Assembly: GCF_015594625.1 (NCBI RefSeq)
Contig: NZ_JADNRQ010000001.1
Coordinates: forward strand, 372,001 to 436,000
Origin: Desulfallas sp. Bu1-1
GTDB taxonomy: Bacteria > Bacillota > Desulfotomaculia > Desulfotomaculales > Desulfallaceae
DNA length: 64,000 bases
Direction: 5' to 3'
The notes beneath the pieces are model-generated. The model worked only from the letters and a program-made list of their open reading frames with translations. It had not been told where the DNA came from and made no database searches. Shown piece after piece: positions 19,901 to 27,934 of the stretch. Positions within the stretch are counted from its first letter, which is position 1; every line of letters begins with the position of its first letter. Position numbers and translations under genes: made by a program.

Positions 19901-20726
19901 ATTACAAGAACCAACGGGCCAGGGCGCTCAAATACTGTTGGATCTGTTTTACTTTTACTATTGCTACCAGAAAGAAGGAGGAAAAATTCCTAAAGAGCTT
20001 GCGCTAAACTTACTTTTGCATTATTTCTTTTTTGAAAACCCCTGCAAAGTTAAAAGAAATCAAATGGTAGAATATTGTTGGACGAAAATAGCTCTTGCCT
20101 TATTTGCACAGTATCCGGAAACCGGCATGATTCTCGGGGAAAAACTTTTAACTTATTTTGGCAACGAGGGTGGTATTATTTCGAGTGATTACTCCGAAGC
20201 AATACAAGTATTAAACGAGATTGCCCAGAGGTATCCTAAACAAATATGGAAAAAAATAATTTCATATATTGGGCCACCTATTGATGGCAGAGCCTTTTAT
20301 ATTACACATTGGTTGAGAGGCAATATTAGAAGGGGTGGTGTGGTTGAAAGAGGCTCCCTTACTTTATTTGATCCTGAGGACATATGGGAGTGGGTTGAAG
20401 AAAATATCGAAAAAAGAGCATGGTACTTAGCAACTTTTGTACCTCCGGTTTTATTTAGGGCGGGAGAGAAAACATGCTTTGCAAGAGAACTGTTAGTACG
20501 ATATGGAGAACGCGATGACGTTCGTAGAAATCTTAGTGCAAATTTTTCTACCGAAAGTTGGTCCGGACCGGCAAGTATTCATTTCGAAAAAAAGAAAAAT
20601 TTGCTACTTGATTATAAAAAAGAGGAAACTAACTCAAATGTTTTAAAATGGATTGAAGAATATGTTTGCTCACTGGAATACCAAATAGAGAAATCCAAAA
20701 TTGAAGAGGAAAGAGAAGGATATTAG
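16941..20726 (+). CDS. Avs-like STAND NTPase with N-terminal Mrr/Cap4-type nuclease
   Basis: 1261 aa; TTG start 10 bases after AAGGGGG. Residues ~25-80 have a PD-(D/E)XK layout: a glutamate-bearing helix (RLLWAEAAR), GDGGLDA with Asp55, and YQIKA with Gln77-x-Lys79. A P-loop (GLSGLGKTR, ~228-236) and a Walker B (IVIDDCD, ~Asp281) follow, then a winged-helix-like part and ~850 residues of helical, probably TPR-like, sequence with no known motif. This order of effector nuclease, STAND ATPase and long repeat sensor is that of the Avs (AVAST) antiphage proteins, where the C-terminal part binds a conserved phage protein and triggers oligomerisation and DNA cleavage. It is a single-gene unit, lower in GC than its neighbours. 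Family by architecture; the Avs subtype is not determined. Confidence 0.8.
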   Translation: MYVFSISDNDLKNLTPERAVDFFRRLLWAEAARTGVSLNLIDVPQCINVGDGGLDAFIENATPIFDDLIPQGSTGYQIKASDLQPSQCRKEVHQNNNLDNPLKPEVKKLLDNNGTYVLVLFGDLTVQNKKKRLSAIQDELQKYGYNEPKVRIYTISQLVGFTERFPSLVALLKNERNQCLAYSAWSLNRDVSIPEVFVQDECRQKIMKEIQDKIRYPEGKCQVLRITGLSGLGKTRLVFEALASDDLKNRVIYVKADRFKNSELCHALQSDSSLSAIIVIDDCDLEQHEEFVRFFSNRGARLALITLSYDPGNVAAPTLTYRLKPLSKENIKEILKNECPGLPQSVADRIAEFADGYPRIATLLAENFLANPGVSAGDLLAVSDDALFNRLIAGRKDVSSEQFKKEKRVLMGLALFEKVGYNGHLSVEAKWISEWMNINWLDFQEIVREQKQRGIIQGEHYLYVTPFLLAVHLVREWWETYGNELNFEQFIDGMPDEFRHDLMLRFFVRIPYISTTEPGRQLVKKLLSERGLFADGSLLKTKLGAEFFLKLTEADPETALICLKRTIGTWNKDELLNFTTGRREVVWALEKIAVWKNLFADAARLLLALGEAENEAYANNASGVFAGLFSPGPGQVAPTEASPEERFPILVEALSCGSMERKKLALRAFDCALHSGHFSRMVGAEYQGGRKPPELWQPKTYGELFDAYRRVWQCLEENLEKLPEEIRKDAVRILLNNARGLVSIRNLSEMVMNTLKNLAANSCIDKEEILSVVISILHYDGKEMPPEERQEWITFRDNLTGASYSELLRRFVGMDLLEDYFDEDGNITDQAELKIRELALQAAQDPGLLVPEFSWLMTERAKKGHAFGYELGKADAGFSLLPTILSKQAKAGEKGSAFFLGGYFKAVFEKNPQLWEEILDTAASDDNLRGLIPELTWRSGITDRAAVRLLELAQKGYIEINDFGMFRFGGEIRKLSEAVFFQWANFLLQEPTGQGAQILLDLFYFYYCYQKEGGKIPKELALNLLLHYFFFENPCKVKRNQMVEYCWTKIALALFAQYPETGMILGEKLLTYFGNEGGIISSDYSEAIQVLNEIAQRYPKQIWKKIISYIGPPIDGRAFYITHWLRGNIRRGGVVERGSLTLFDPEDIWEWVEENIEKRAWYLATFVPPVLFRAGEKTCFARELLVRYGERDDVRRNLSANFSTESWSGPASIHFEKKKNLLLDYKKEETNSNVLKWIEEYVCSLEYQIEKSKIEEEREGY

Positions 20727-21543
20727 ACAATATGGCAAGGGAAATGCTGGTTCTGAACGGTACTAATGGTGGACCTATTATACCCTAAGTGCCTGGGCTT
20801 TGAAAAAAAACAGCGTATGGATTCGTTCCTCAAGTTGAAATCCTTGGTCCTTTATTAGAGAATTTGTACTGAAAAGTCCTCATGCCAAATTTTAAAAAAG
20901 GATGCCGCACATCACCAGGTCCAGCTGATAGGTCAAGCTTCCGGGTCGGGCCTGGTCATGTGCGGCTTTTATTGTACCATGCATGCCTTCCTCGCGGGTC
21001 CCGTGCATGTCGGCCAGAGTGCCGGCCGGTCTCATGGGTCGGGCCTGTGGGTTGCCCTGGCCGGCACACTGGCCAGCTTTGGGGTCGGCAACGCGCCTGC
21101 CCGGTTGCGATACCGGCATTTAGTATGCCCGCTCAACCGCCTGCCTTCCGAGGAGGGGCGCCGCCCCCCCTCGGACACCCCCCGCCAGGGGGCGATGCTC
21201 CCCTGGACCCCCTTAAGGGCTTCGCCGCTGCCGGGCGGGGGCTGGCTGCCTGTTCCGCCCCGCACCGCTCCCGCTCCTTCCATTATACCGCTGCCTCACC
21301 GGGCGGGTTTGGTTTGACCTGCCACTGTTGCGAGGATGACAGCAAAGATTGGGCCGCGGCCTCGCCAAACAGTTGCCGGCCCGCCCGGTGTGCCCTCGTC
21401 AAGGGTGCGCTCCACAAAATTTTTTCCTTTTTTTGGGTTTAATTTTGGGGTCGGAAAAAATTTTGTTGCGCCCTCCGCGCTGCTCCGGCCCTTGACTTCG
21501 GGCACCGGCAGCGGTGCTGCCTTAGAAAAAAGGAGTGGTTTTC
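20727..21543 (+). other. Long GC-rich non-genic stretch with inverted repeats
   Basis: No convincing gene. The first 150 bases are AT-rich; from ~20900 the sequence becomes very GC-rich and full of short palindromes (for example GGAGGGGCGCC facing GGCGCCCC-like runs near 21150-21180). Frames that stay open here have skewed composition and no ribosome sites. It resembles intergenic DNA of a plasmid or integrative element. Confidence 0.5.
21414..21466. repeat. Large perfect inverted repeat
   Basis: Fourteen-base arms (ACAAAATTTTTTCC at 21414-21427 and its complement at 21453-21466) with GCGC just outside on each side and a 25-base T/G-rich spacer. It is AT-rich inside a strongly GC-rich stretch and lies 78 bases before the SWIM gene. 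It could be a bidirectional terminator, a cruciform or a protein site. Confidence 0.7.
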
Positions 21544-21855
21544 GTGTTGCACAGGTTGCTTAGCAGGGTTGAAGCAGGGCGGTTTGGCCGGGCGCTGGCC
21601 GGGCTGCAGGCCGGCTGGCAGTGGGAGTGTGAGGTCCGTCGCGCGGATCGGGTTGAGGGGCTGGTTCTCTACGGCGGTAAGCGGTACCGGGTGGCTATCG
21701 AGCAGCGGGGCGCCCGCTGCGTTGCGCGGTGCGGCTGTGACGATGCGGTGGCACGCGGGGTGCTGTGCAAGCACATCGCTTTCGCGGCTATGGCGGAGCT
21801 GGCCGCCGCCGCGGCAGCACGCAGTGCGCACCGGCAGCTGGAAGAGCTGGGCTAG
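21544..21855 (+). CDS. SWIM zinc-finger protein
   Basis: 103 aa from GTG 21544 (9 bases after AAGGAG; an earlier GTG at 21535 is too close to that site). A CxC...CxH SWIM signature (ARCGCDDAVARGVLCKHIAFA) is present at about residues 70-88. SWIM fingers bind DNA or protein. The protein consists of little else: a basic N-terminal stretch, a beta-rich RVEGLVLYGGKRYRV part and the finger. Very GC-rich codon use, unlike the TIR gene that follows. The stop codon lies inside the terminator hairpin of the 118-bp repeat. Confidence 0.75.
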   Translation: MLHRLLSRVEAGRFGRALAGLQAGWQWECEVRRADRVEGLVLYGGKRYRVAIEQRGARCVARCGCDDAVARGVLCKHIAFAAMAELAAAAAARSAHRQLEELG

Positions 21856-21961
21856 GTGCCCGGCTCTTTTTTTGGTAGCGGTGGTTCCCGCTCCTCGGCT
21901 ACTAGGGCGCAGCTGTACTCCTTAACGCATATACGGTTACCCTGGCGGACGCGGCTGCGGA
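21844..21961 (+). repeat. 118-bp direct repeat, left copy (starts with a terminator)
   Basis: Begins with a stem GAGCTGGGC/GCCCGGCTC and a T-run (terminator of the SWIM gene) and runs to GCGGCTGCGGA. A ~90% identical copy of the same length lies at 23618-23735. The two bracket the TIR cassette. Confidence 0.85.
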
Positions 21962-22099
21962 ACCTGATAAGCTGCAAAATGATTTAACCCTTGGAGTTTT
22001 ATTACTGTTTGGGGTTATAGATTTAAGGTATAGATTCAGAAAGGAATTCTGAAAATGGTATGGAAATATTCTACAAGGAATTTGAGAGGAGATTACTCA

Positions 22100-23041
22100 A
22101 TGAAAGATTTTTTCATTAGTTATAATAAAGCTGATCGTTCTTGGGCAGAATGGATAGCTTGGCAATTAGAAGAAGAAGGTTACTCAACAATTATTCAAGC
22201 ATGGGACTTTAAGGCTGGTTCTAACTTTGTATTAGAAATGGATAAGGCTTTAAAGGAAGCAAGACGGGTAATTGCAGTTTTGTCTCCGGATTATTTGAAT
22301 GCTCTTTATACTTATCCGGAGTGGGCCACAGCATTTGCACAGGACCCGACAGGTACAGGCAGAAATTTAATACCGGTTAGGGTAAAAGATTGTAAGCTTA
22401 GTGGGCTTTTATCACAAGTAGTATATATAGATTTAGTAAATTGTAGCGAAGCAGAAGCCAAGGATAAATTACTGAGCGAGATAAAAATTGGGCGACAAAA
22501 GCCTACAAAACCACCAGCATTCCCCGGAGGGAATGACATAATAAACCCTAAACCAACATTTCCTGAAAATAAGAAGGGAAAAGACAATAAAAAATCGTTT
22601 ATAGATATACCCAACTTTAAAAAGATAACAGACCTGGATAAGAATAAATTCATTGCAGAAAACTTTGATGCATTATCTAAATTGTTGGAACATGCTCTAT
22701 CGGAAACAAAAATTAAAAACCCAAATTTTGATTACACATTGGAAAAAATAAATCCCCGAAAAATTTTCGCTAGTTTATACCTTGATGGAAACTTGAAAAA
22801 TAGTATAAAAATTTGGATGGATAATGAAATTGGTTTTGGTACAGATTCTATAAAAATTTTGTCTGGTAGAAGAGTGCAGGTGAATTATGATAATAGCTAT
22901 AATGAACAAATAAACTGTGAGGTAAAGGAAGATAAAATGTATTTAAAAATGCTTTTTAGCTTTAAATCTGATAAAGCTAATGATATAGAAAGCATATTTA
23001 ATATTATTTGGAGTGATTTGGTGGAACATTTGCGATATTAA
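22100..23041 (+). CDS. TIR-domain protein
   Basis: 313 aa from ATG 22100, 9 bases after GAGAGGAG. An in-frame ATG at 22055 has a weaker site. Residues ~2-130 are a bacterial TIR_2 domain: DFFISYNKADRSWAEWIA, then WDFKAGSNF, RRVIAVLSPDYL and a PEWATAF segment bearing a candidate catalytic glutamate. Such domains cleave NAD+ or make signalling nucleotides in antiphage systems, or serve as adaptors. Residues ~170-313 are a second domain I do not recognise, rich in Lys/Asn with alternating strands (KIFASLYLDGN, IKIWMDNEIGFG). The gene is AT-rich between GC-rich flanks and bracketed by a direct repeat, which indicates transfer. It may act alone or with the small protein downstream. Confidence 0.85.
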   Translation: MKDFFISYNKADRSWAEWIAWQLEEEGYSTIIQAWDFKAGSNFVLEMDKALKEARRVIAVLSPDYLNALYTYPEWATAFAQDPTGTGRNLIPVRVKDCKLSGLLSQVVYIDLVNCSEAEAKDKLLSEIKIGRQKPTKPPAFPGGNDIINPKPTFPENKKGKDNKKSFIDIPNFKKITDLDKNKFIAENFDALSKLLEHALSETKIKNPNFDYTLEKINPRKIFASLYLDGNLKNSIKIWMDNEIGFGTDSIKILSGRRVQVNYDNSYNEQINCEVKEDKMYLKMLFSFKSDKANDIESIFNIIWSDLVEHLRY

Positions 23042-23219
23042 TAATAATTAAGCCACCCACCGTTTTCATTGCCGAGTGAATACAAAAATGCAATATGCAT
23101 AAATTCCCAGCATTTTACCCTGGTAATACATATATTTGGTAAATCCGTATCTTTTAAAAAATCTAATGTTATTAAACTTAAAATGCAGGAATATCCAATA
23201 TGGATGTCGAATCTTTGAC

Positions 23220-23259
23220 TAAGCAACGTAGGCATGGGCACCATGTTTTGCGTTGCTTA
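23220..23259 (+). terminator. Two-part hairpin between the TIR gene and its neighbour
   Basis: A 9-base outer stem (TAAGCAACG with CGTTGCTTA) and a 5-base inner stem (CATGG/CCATG), followed by TTTATTTT. It could terminate TIR transcription, or be a structured leader of the next gene, whose ribosome site starts 22 bases later. Confidence 0.55.
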
Positions 23260-23296
23260 TTTATTTTAGATGGTATTACGAAAGGAGGTATTAGGG

Positions 23297-23608
23297 ATGA
23301 TTAAAATTATAATTGAAGATAACGAGATAGACTTAAAAGACCTAGATGAGGGTTGGGTCAATCAGCAAATCAATAAACGCCGACAAGATGGTTTTGAGGT
23401 TTGTGTTCAAGTCAAAATTCAAGAAGGTAATTTAAATATGCATCTCTCTACTCCCACTTGTCAAAAACCCTCCGGTGGTGGTGGGCGTGCGCCGAATGAT
23501 GATGAGAAGAAGGTATTTATGCTTTGGGAACAGATGGGTCTTAATTCGCGCGATTTTACAGGTGGAAAGCTTATTGCTTTTTTAAAACGACTACAGTCTT
23601 ATTATTAA
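23297..23608 (+). CDS. Small acidic hypothetical protein, TIR cassette partner
   Basis: 103 aa from ATG 23297, 8 bases after AAAGGAGG. It has two parts: an N-terminal strand-rich half (IKIIIEDNEIDLKDL, VCVQVKIQEGNLNM), then a Gly-rich linker (SGGGGRAPND) and a helical C-terminal half (KVFMLWEQMGLNSRDF, IAFLKRL). I do not recognise the family. It shares the AT-rich composition and the repeat-bounded cassette with the TIR gene, so it may be its sensor or regulator. The C-terminal helical part resembles small oligomerisation or effector-associated domains, but only in general form. Confidence 0.7.
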   Translation: MIKIIIEDNEIDLKDLDEGWVNQQINKRRQDGFEVCVQVKIQEGNLNMHLSTPTCQKPSGGGGRAPNDDEKKVFMLWEQMGLNSRDFTGGKLIAFLKRLQSYY

Positions 23609-23617
23609 CACTAAAAG

Positions 23618-23735
23618 GAGCTGGGCTAGGTGCCCGGCTTTTTTTTGGTCGCGCCGTTGTCCCGCTCCCCGGCCACTAGGGCGCGGCTGTGCTCCTTAAC
23701 GCATATACGGTTACTCTGGCGGACGCGGCTGCGGA
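23618..23735 (+). repeat. 118-bp direct repeat, right copy
   Basis: Same length and order as 21844-21961, including the terminator stem and the block CTCCTTAACGCATATACGGT. After it the sequence returns to the GC-rich non-genic type seen before the SWIM gene. Confidence 0.85.
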
Positions 23736-24540
23736 CCGCATTCAATCGGGTGGCTGCCCAAATTGTGGCTCACACCGGGCTGCTTTCACCGTGCACACCA
23801 CGGCCTGGGCCGCTAAAGGGTCTGGTTGCTGGGGTCTCGCCCCGGGCCGTCATGTGCCTGGTCGAGCGATTATGTTCACCTGATCACCTATACGGCCCGC
23901 GTACATCGGAGCGGGGCTACAAACAGCGGAAAATTTTACTGACCCGCTCCGAAGTGCGCCTTACCTGGGTGCCGCAACCGAATGTTCTAGTGGCAGGCGA
24001 ATTACGGCGAAACCCTGTGCCACCGGACAAAGTGCGACCGGATTTTAGGGCTATCCTCACGGGCCAACACCGGCCGCACCTTGCCCGGGCAAAACCCGGG
24101 CGGCGGGCATTTTGTGCATGTCGGCCGCACACCGGGCCGAGTTTTGGGGACCGGCTTTAGGTCCGGCCCGGAGTGCAGCCAGCTATGGGGTCCCAGTTCA
24201 CGGGCTGTTCTTTAGGGTTCTCATAATGAACGGCCGGAAGTGCGCCCGATATGAATGCTTTCATTTCGGGTCCGGCGCACCTCCCGGCTTCATCCACCAG
24301 GCCGCCGGCTTCGCCCGCGGCCTTCCAACGCGCGGTAGTGGCATCGTCCCGCACACCCACCCCGCGTACAGGCTAGCGTACGCGCAGGGCTTTCTGCCGC
24401 CGGGTGGGCGTTGTTGCGCCCCGGGTATGGGGGGCCGCAGCTGCGGCCCCACGCGCGCTACCGCGCGCCCTTCCGCCAGGCTGCGGAAGCTTAATTATCT
24501 TGTTTATAACTGCAAAGGGAATTGATTTACCAATTGTGTT
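23736..24540 (+). other. GC-rich stretch without a supported gene
   Basis: About 800 bases with many palindromes (for example GCCCGGGC facing GCCCGGGT near 24083-24101) and short phrases also seen near 21000 (GTGCATGTCGGCC, then AGTTTTGGGG/AGCTTTGGGG). Open frames here have neither ribosome sites nor recognisable protein features. It ends abruptly at an AT-rich boundary near 24490. Confidence 0.5.
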
Positions 24541-24546
24541 CATATA

Positions 24547-25029
24547 TTATCTATGTGGTAGATGAGGAACATATTTGGTTATTATAAAGTACGGCCCGCC
24601 TCCACCATCAGTAACCAAAAATATTTTCAATACAATCTTGATCTCATCTTCAAAGACAACTACATTATCCACGAACTGCTGGACGAGGGGTTTTATTGAC
24701 TCCTCGTTTTCTTTATCTTTGAACCGCTCATACAGGTCATCAAGATACCGGTTAACATCTTTCCTGGTTAACGTGATGGCCGTCCTGGCGGTCAGCCTGT
24801 CCAACTCCTGCTTTAAAAGGGCCGCTTCCCGCTCCCGCCTGGATAACTGCTCCACCAGCGCTTCTGATGTCTGCCCCTGTTCTATTAACTTCAGCAGGTT
24901 GTTTATTGCCATTTGGACCCTTTTTAATTCTTTTTCCAGGTATTTGGTTTCACCATCGGACTGGCTGGATAACTGGTTATAAAAACCAAATATTTTTTCA
25001 ACCAGTGCTGGCCGTACCAACGAATTCAC
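24547..25029 (-). pseudogene. Large serine recombinase, C-terminal remnant
   Basis: 160 codons of the C-terminal part of a large serine recombinase: a coiled coil (KELKRVQMAINNLLKLIEQG ... REREAALLKQELDRL), the TRKDVNRYLDDLYERF segment, and a terminal FVDNVVVFEDEIKIVLKI strand pair ending with a GGGGPYFI motif. The catalytic resolvase domain and zinc ribbon are absent. The break at ~25020 joins directly to the middle of a phage ATPase gene on the opposite strand. A remnant of an integrated element. Confidence 0.8.
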
Positions 25030-25585
25030 AGTCTTCCTGGACCTGGATTATAACCACACGGCTAGCGTCAGCAAAGACAGGACCGGCCTTTTCGACGGGC
25101 AGCTGTTCAAGCCTACGCCGGACATTGGCAGAAAACTGTTGGAATGGCTGGAGGCGGGGGTGGAAGTGCAAACCCGGGACGGGCGGCAGAAAAACCTGGT
25201 GGTGGTTGACGGGGGGCAGGCCGCCGGAGGCGGCGCCGGCGGCGGTACCCCGGAATACCACGAGCCTTTTAATACCGGCGAGAACGCCGGGAGCGGCAGC
25301 CCGGCGGGCCGCGGGCACGGGGCCGCGGAAGGCATTCCCGCCCAGGAGCCGCCGCCCTTGAGGGGAGAAACCGAGAGGGTTGGGAATCCGGCGCACGGTC
25401 CACAGGAGGAAAACCGTCCGGGCCGTACTCCCGCCCAAACCGGCGTAGACCGGACTGCCCGACCGCCCAAAACAACTAGCCAGGCCCCGGCCACCCAGGC
25501 CCAGATCAGAAAGATACACACCACCGCGGGAGAAACCGGACTGGATGATGCAATGCTCGGGCAGATCCTGAGCTGGACAGGCTGA
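25020..25585 (+). pseudogene. Phage AAA ATPase (AAA_24-like), C-terminal fragment
   Basis: Open from the junction with the recombinase remnant: FTVFLDLDYNHTASVSKDRT, then GLFDGQLFKPTPDIGRKLLEWL, a Gly/Pro-rich linker and a QAQIRKIHTTAGETGLDD helix ending in ILSWTG. This looks like the C-terminal part of the phage nucleotide-binding protein of the AAA_24 type, which sits in recombination modules. The P-loop half is missing and there is no start codon or ribosome site at the 5' end. The last residues also appear cut short. Confidence 0.65.
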
Positions 25586-26850
25586 ATATATTCGTCGGCC
25601 GCAATAACAGCGGCAAGTCCAGCATCTTGGCCGCCATCGAATGGGCGCTCACCGGGCGAAACATGTGGACGGACCGGGCGGGCCGGGGGGCCGGCGATCT
25701 GGTCACCCGGGGGGAGAAATACTGCCAGGTGGGGCTGGAAATGGCAGGTTTCGGCGGGGTGGTGCGGGCCACGCCGTCCCACACCCTCACCGCCGGCAGG
25801 TACCGCAGCGTCCAGGAGGGCCAGGCCGCCATCTACCACCACCTGGGGACGGACGAAAGCCTGCTCCAGCTGGTGCTGAACGCCGGCGCTTTCACCGGCA
25901 TGCCCCCGGCCGAACAGAAGGCGTTCTTATTTTCCCTGTGCGGTGTTTCCTTCACGGCGGATGAAATCGCCTCCGCCGTGGCTGAACATGTGCGCCGGAC
26001 CGGAGCCGCTGAAGAACTGGCCCGGGAAGCGGCCCGGCGCAGCCGGTCATTAATGCCCAAGGGGATCAACGGCGACCCCGGCATTCTGGAGGGCAAGGAT
26101 GTGCAGGATCGGATTGCCGGCCTGGAAAAAGCCCTGGCCGGCCGGGACGCCGCCCGGCGGGACCTGCGCAGCCTGGAGGCGGCCATCGAAAGCAGGCGAA
26201 AGGAACTGGAAACACCTGGCAGGAGGTGGCCGCCTGGGAGGAGGTACTGCAGAAAGGCGGCGCGGACCCGGAGGCGGCCGACCGCCTGCAGGAGCGCATA
26301 ACCCGGGGGCGGGAGATCCTGCGCAGATTGGAAATTGCCGAACACGGCCGCCGGCAGGCCGCCCAGTTGCAGCAGGACCTGGAAACCCTGCAGCATGAAG
26401 TGGCCGTTGCCGACCACCTGGTCAAAGCCCTGGGCACCGGTGGCGTCAGGAAAAACCTGCTGGGCAACAGGCTGTCCGCATTCACCAACCATTTGAACAG
26501 CCTGCTGGCAGCCTGCACCGAGGGGCGCTACCAATTAATCTGGCAGAACGATTTCACCCCGCTGGTCACCCGGGACGGGCACGCCCTGCCGATGAAACTG
26601 CTCTCCAAAAGCGAACAACTGCGGGTAGGCATAGCGGTCCAGGCGGCCATCGCTAAAACCACCGGGCTTAATTTCCTGGCCGTGGACGAGGTGGACATGC
26701 TGGACCAGGATAACCGTGATCTCTTGACAGGTACCCTGCTGGAGGTGCTGGATGGACCAGTTCGACCAGGTGCTGCTGTTCTGCACCGTGGGCGATGTGC
26801 GACCCCAAAACCCGGGCCGCCGCCCTGAAAGGGTTAAATGTCAACTTTGG
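25549..26850 (+). pseudogene. SMC/SbcC-like ATPase (AAA_23), broken by frameshifts
   Basis: The first part reads LNIFVGRNNSGKSS (P-loop) without the usual ~12 residues or a start before it. A coiled coil follows to ~26212, where the frame must shift (ESRRKELE continues as TWQEVAAWEEVLQKGG in another frame). The second part carries LLSKSEQLRVGIAVQ and the Walker B FLAVDEVDMLDQ. Another shift near 26750 is needed to reach QFDQVLLFCTVGD. At least two frame breaks plus the missing start make it non-functional. Such ATPases accompany the AAA_24 protein in phage recombination modules. Confidence 0.75.
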
Positions 26851-26978
26851 CCCGCTAAGCGGCGGCCCGCCGCCCGGGGGCGGGCACAAACGCGCGCCCA
26901 TAGAGTAATTGCCGGCTGTAAGTCGCCCGCCCCGCTCTCCAATGCGGGGCACAAACCTCCCGGAAGGAGTGGGAAAAA

Positions 26979-27323
26979 GTGGAAGGATTAACTGAAAGGG
27001 AACACCTGGTGCTGGGGCTGATCCCCGCCGGCCACCGCAAAGCCATCCGCAGGCATAAGCTGGCCTGTCTTGCCGGCCTGGGCGAGCGGGACGTCCGGGA
27101 GATCATCTACGACCTGGTGGTCCACCGGGGCGTCCCCATCGGCAGCAGCACCGAACCGGGCGCCGGCGGCTACTTCATCATCCAGAACGAGGACGACCTG
27201 GAGGTGGCCACCAGGCACCTGGTGCCCCGGGCGCGGGCCATCTTCCGCCGGGCCCGGGCGCTGGAAAAGATAGCGCAGCGCCGGTTCAACCGGCGGCTTG
27301 AGTTGGTACCCGGGGATGAGTGA
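26979..27323 (+). CDS. Phage-type winged-helix protein
   Basis: 114 aa from GTG 26979, 10 bases after GGAAGGAG. Residues ~15-75 look like a winged helix: a helix HRKAIRRHKLACLAGL, a recognition-like RDVREIIYDLVVHRG and a wing PIGSSTEPGAGGYFII. A basic C-terminal helix (ARAIFRRARALEKIAQRRF) follows. Proteins of this size and design occur in phage replication/recombination clusters. The frame appears intact although the genes before it are broken. Confidence 0.65.
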   Translation: MEGLTEREHLVLGLIPAGHRKAIRRHKLACLAGLGERDVREIIYDLVVHRGVPIGSSTEPGAGGYFIIQNEDDLEVATRHLVPRARAIFRRARALEKIAQRRFNRRLELVPGDE

Positions 27324-27495
27324 GCGGCGCCGCGGGCGCGGCGCCCGCCGGCCACGCGGGGTGGCCGCCGCAGGTGCGGGCGGCGGGCATCGGGCGGCGG
27401 TATGGTTTGCAGGGCTGTGCAGACAGAAAACCCAAATGCAACAGCGCACCTCCCTTCAGCAGTAGCGGCGGGTGCCTACAAGGCAAGGTGGTGTA

Positions 27496-27855
27496 ATGAT
27501 GAAACCACGGGTGCGGCTTTCAAAACATAGTGCACCTGACAGGGCCGGGCGGATCCATGTCAAGGTCCGGGAAATACAGGTACAAAAAGTCCCTGCCGGG
27601 CCGGGTCCGGCTGAACGGGAGCACGCCCGGGCCCGGGAAACACCTGCAGAAAACGTACCGGCCAAACTCGGGCCGGCCGAGGATATGCTGGTACCCGGCC
27701 AAACAGCCGGCCCGGGCGGCGGGCGGGCTGATCGCCCGGGTGCAGGCGTGGCTGAGGGCGAAGACAGGCCCCTGACCCTGGCGCTGGGATACTTTATCCT
27801 GGCGGCCGCCGGCGTTTACGTAGCAATCTCTGTAATTAAATCCCTGTTGTTTTAA
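27496..27855 (+). CDS. Hypothetical protein with C-terminal membrane segment
   Basis: About 119 aa from ATG 27496 (AAGGTGG upstream). The N-terminal ~90 residues are low-complexity, rich in Ala, Pro, Gly and Arg. The C-terminus has one clear hydrophobic span (LALGYFILAAAGVYVAIS) followed by VIKSLLF. No family recognised; the low complexity lowers confidence that it is expressed. Confidence 0.4.
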   Translation: MMKPRVRLSKHSAPDRAGRIHVKVREIQVQKVPAGPGPAEREHARARETPAENVPAKLGPAEDMLVPGQTAGPGGGRADRPGAGVAEGEDRPLTLALGYFILAAAGVYVAISVIKSLLF

Positions 27856-27934
27856 TGCCTGTAACACAGCTGGGCCGGCCGCTGTTTACCTGCCGGCCCC
27901 GGTTATAGCGCGCTTGTTAAATTGAGGTGTCATC

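Noticed and set aside
20882-21442. 186-codon plus-strand frame in the GC-rich stretch
   Set aside because: Arg/Pro/Ala-rich, no ribosome site, full of palindromes; considered non-genic.
24083-24101. Short GC palindrome considered as a CRISPR repeat
   Set aside because: It does not recur with regular spacers; no CRISPR array was seen in the window.
24112-24525. 137-codon plus-strand frame before the recombinase remnant
   Set aside because: No motif or ribosome site, and it crosses a sharp composition boundary.
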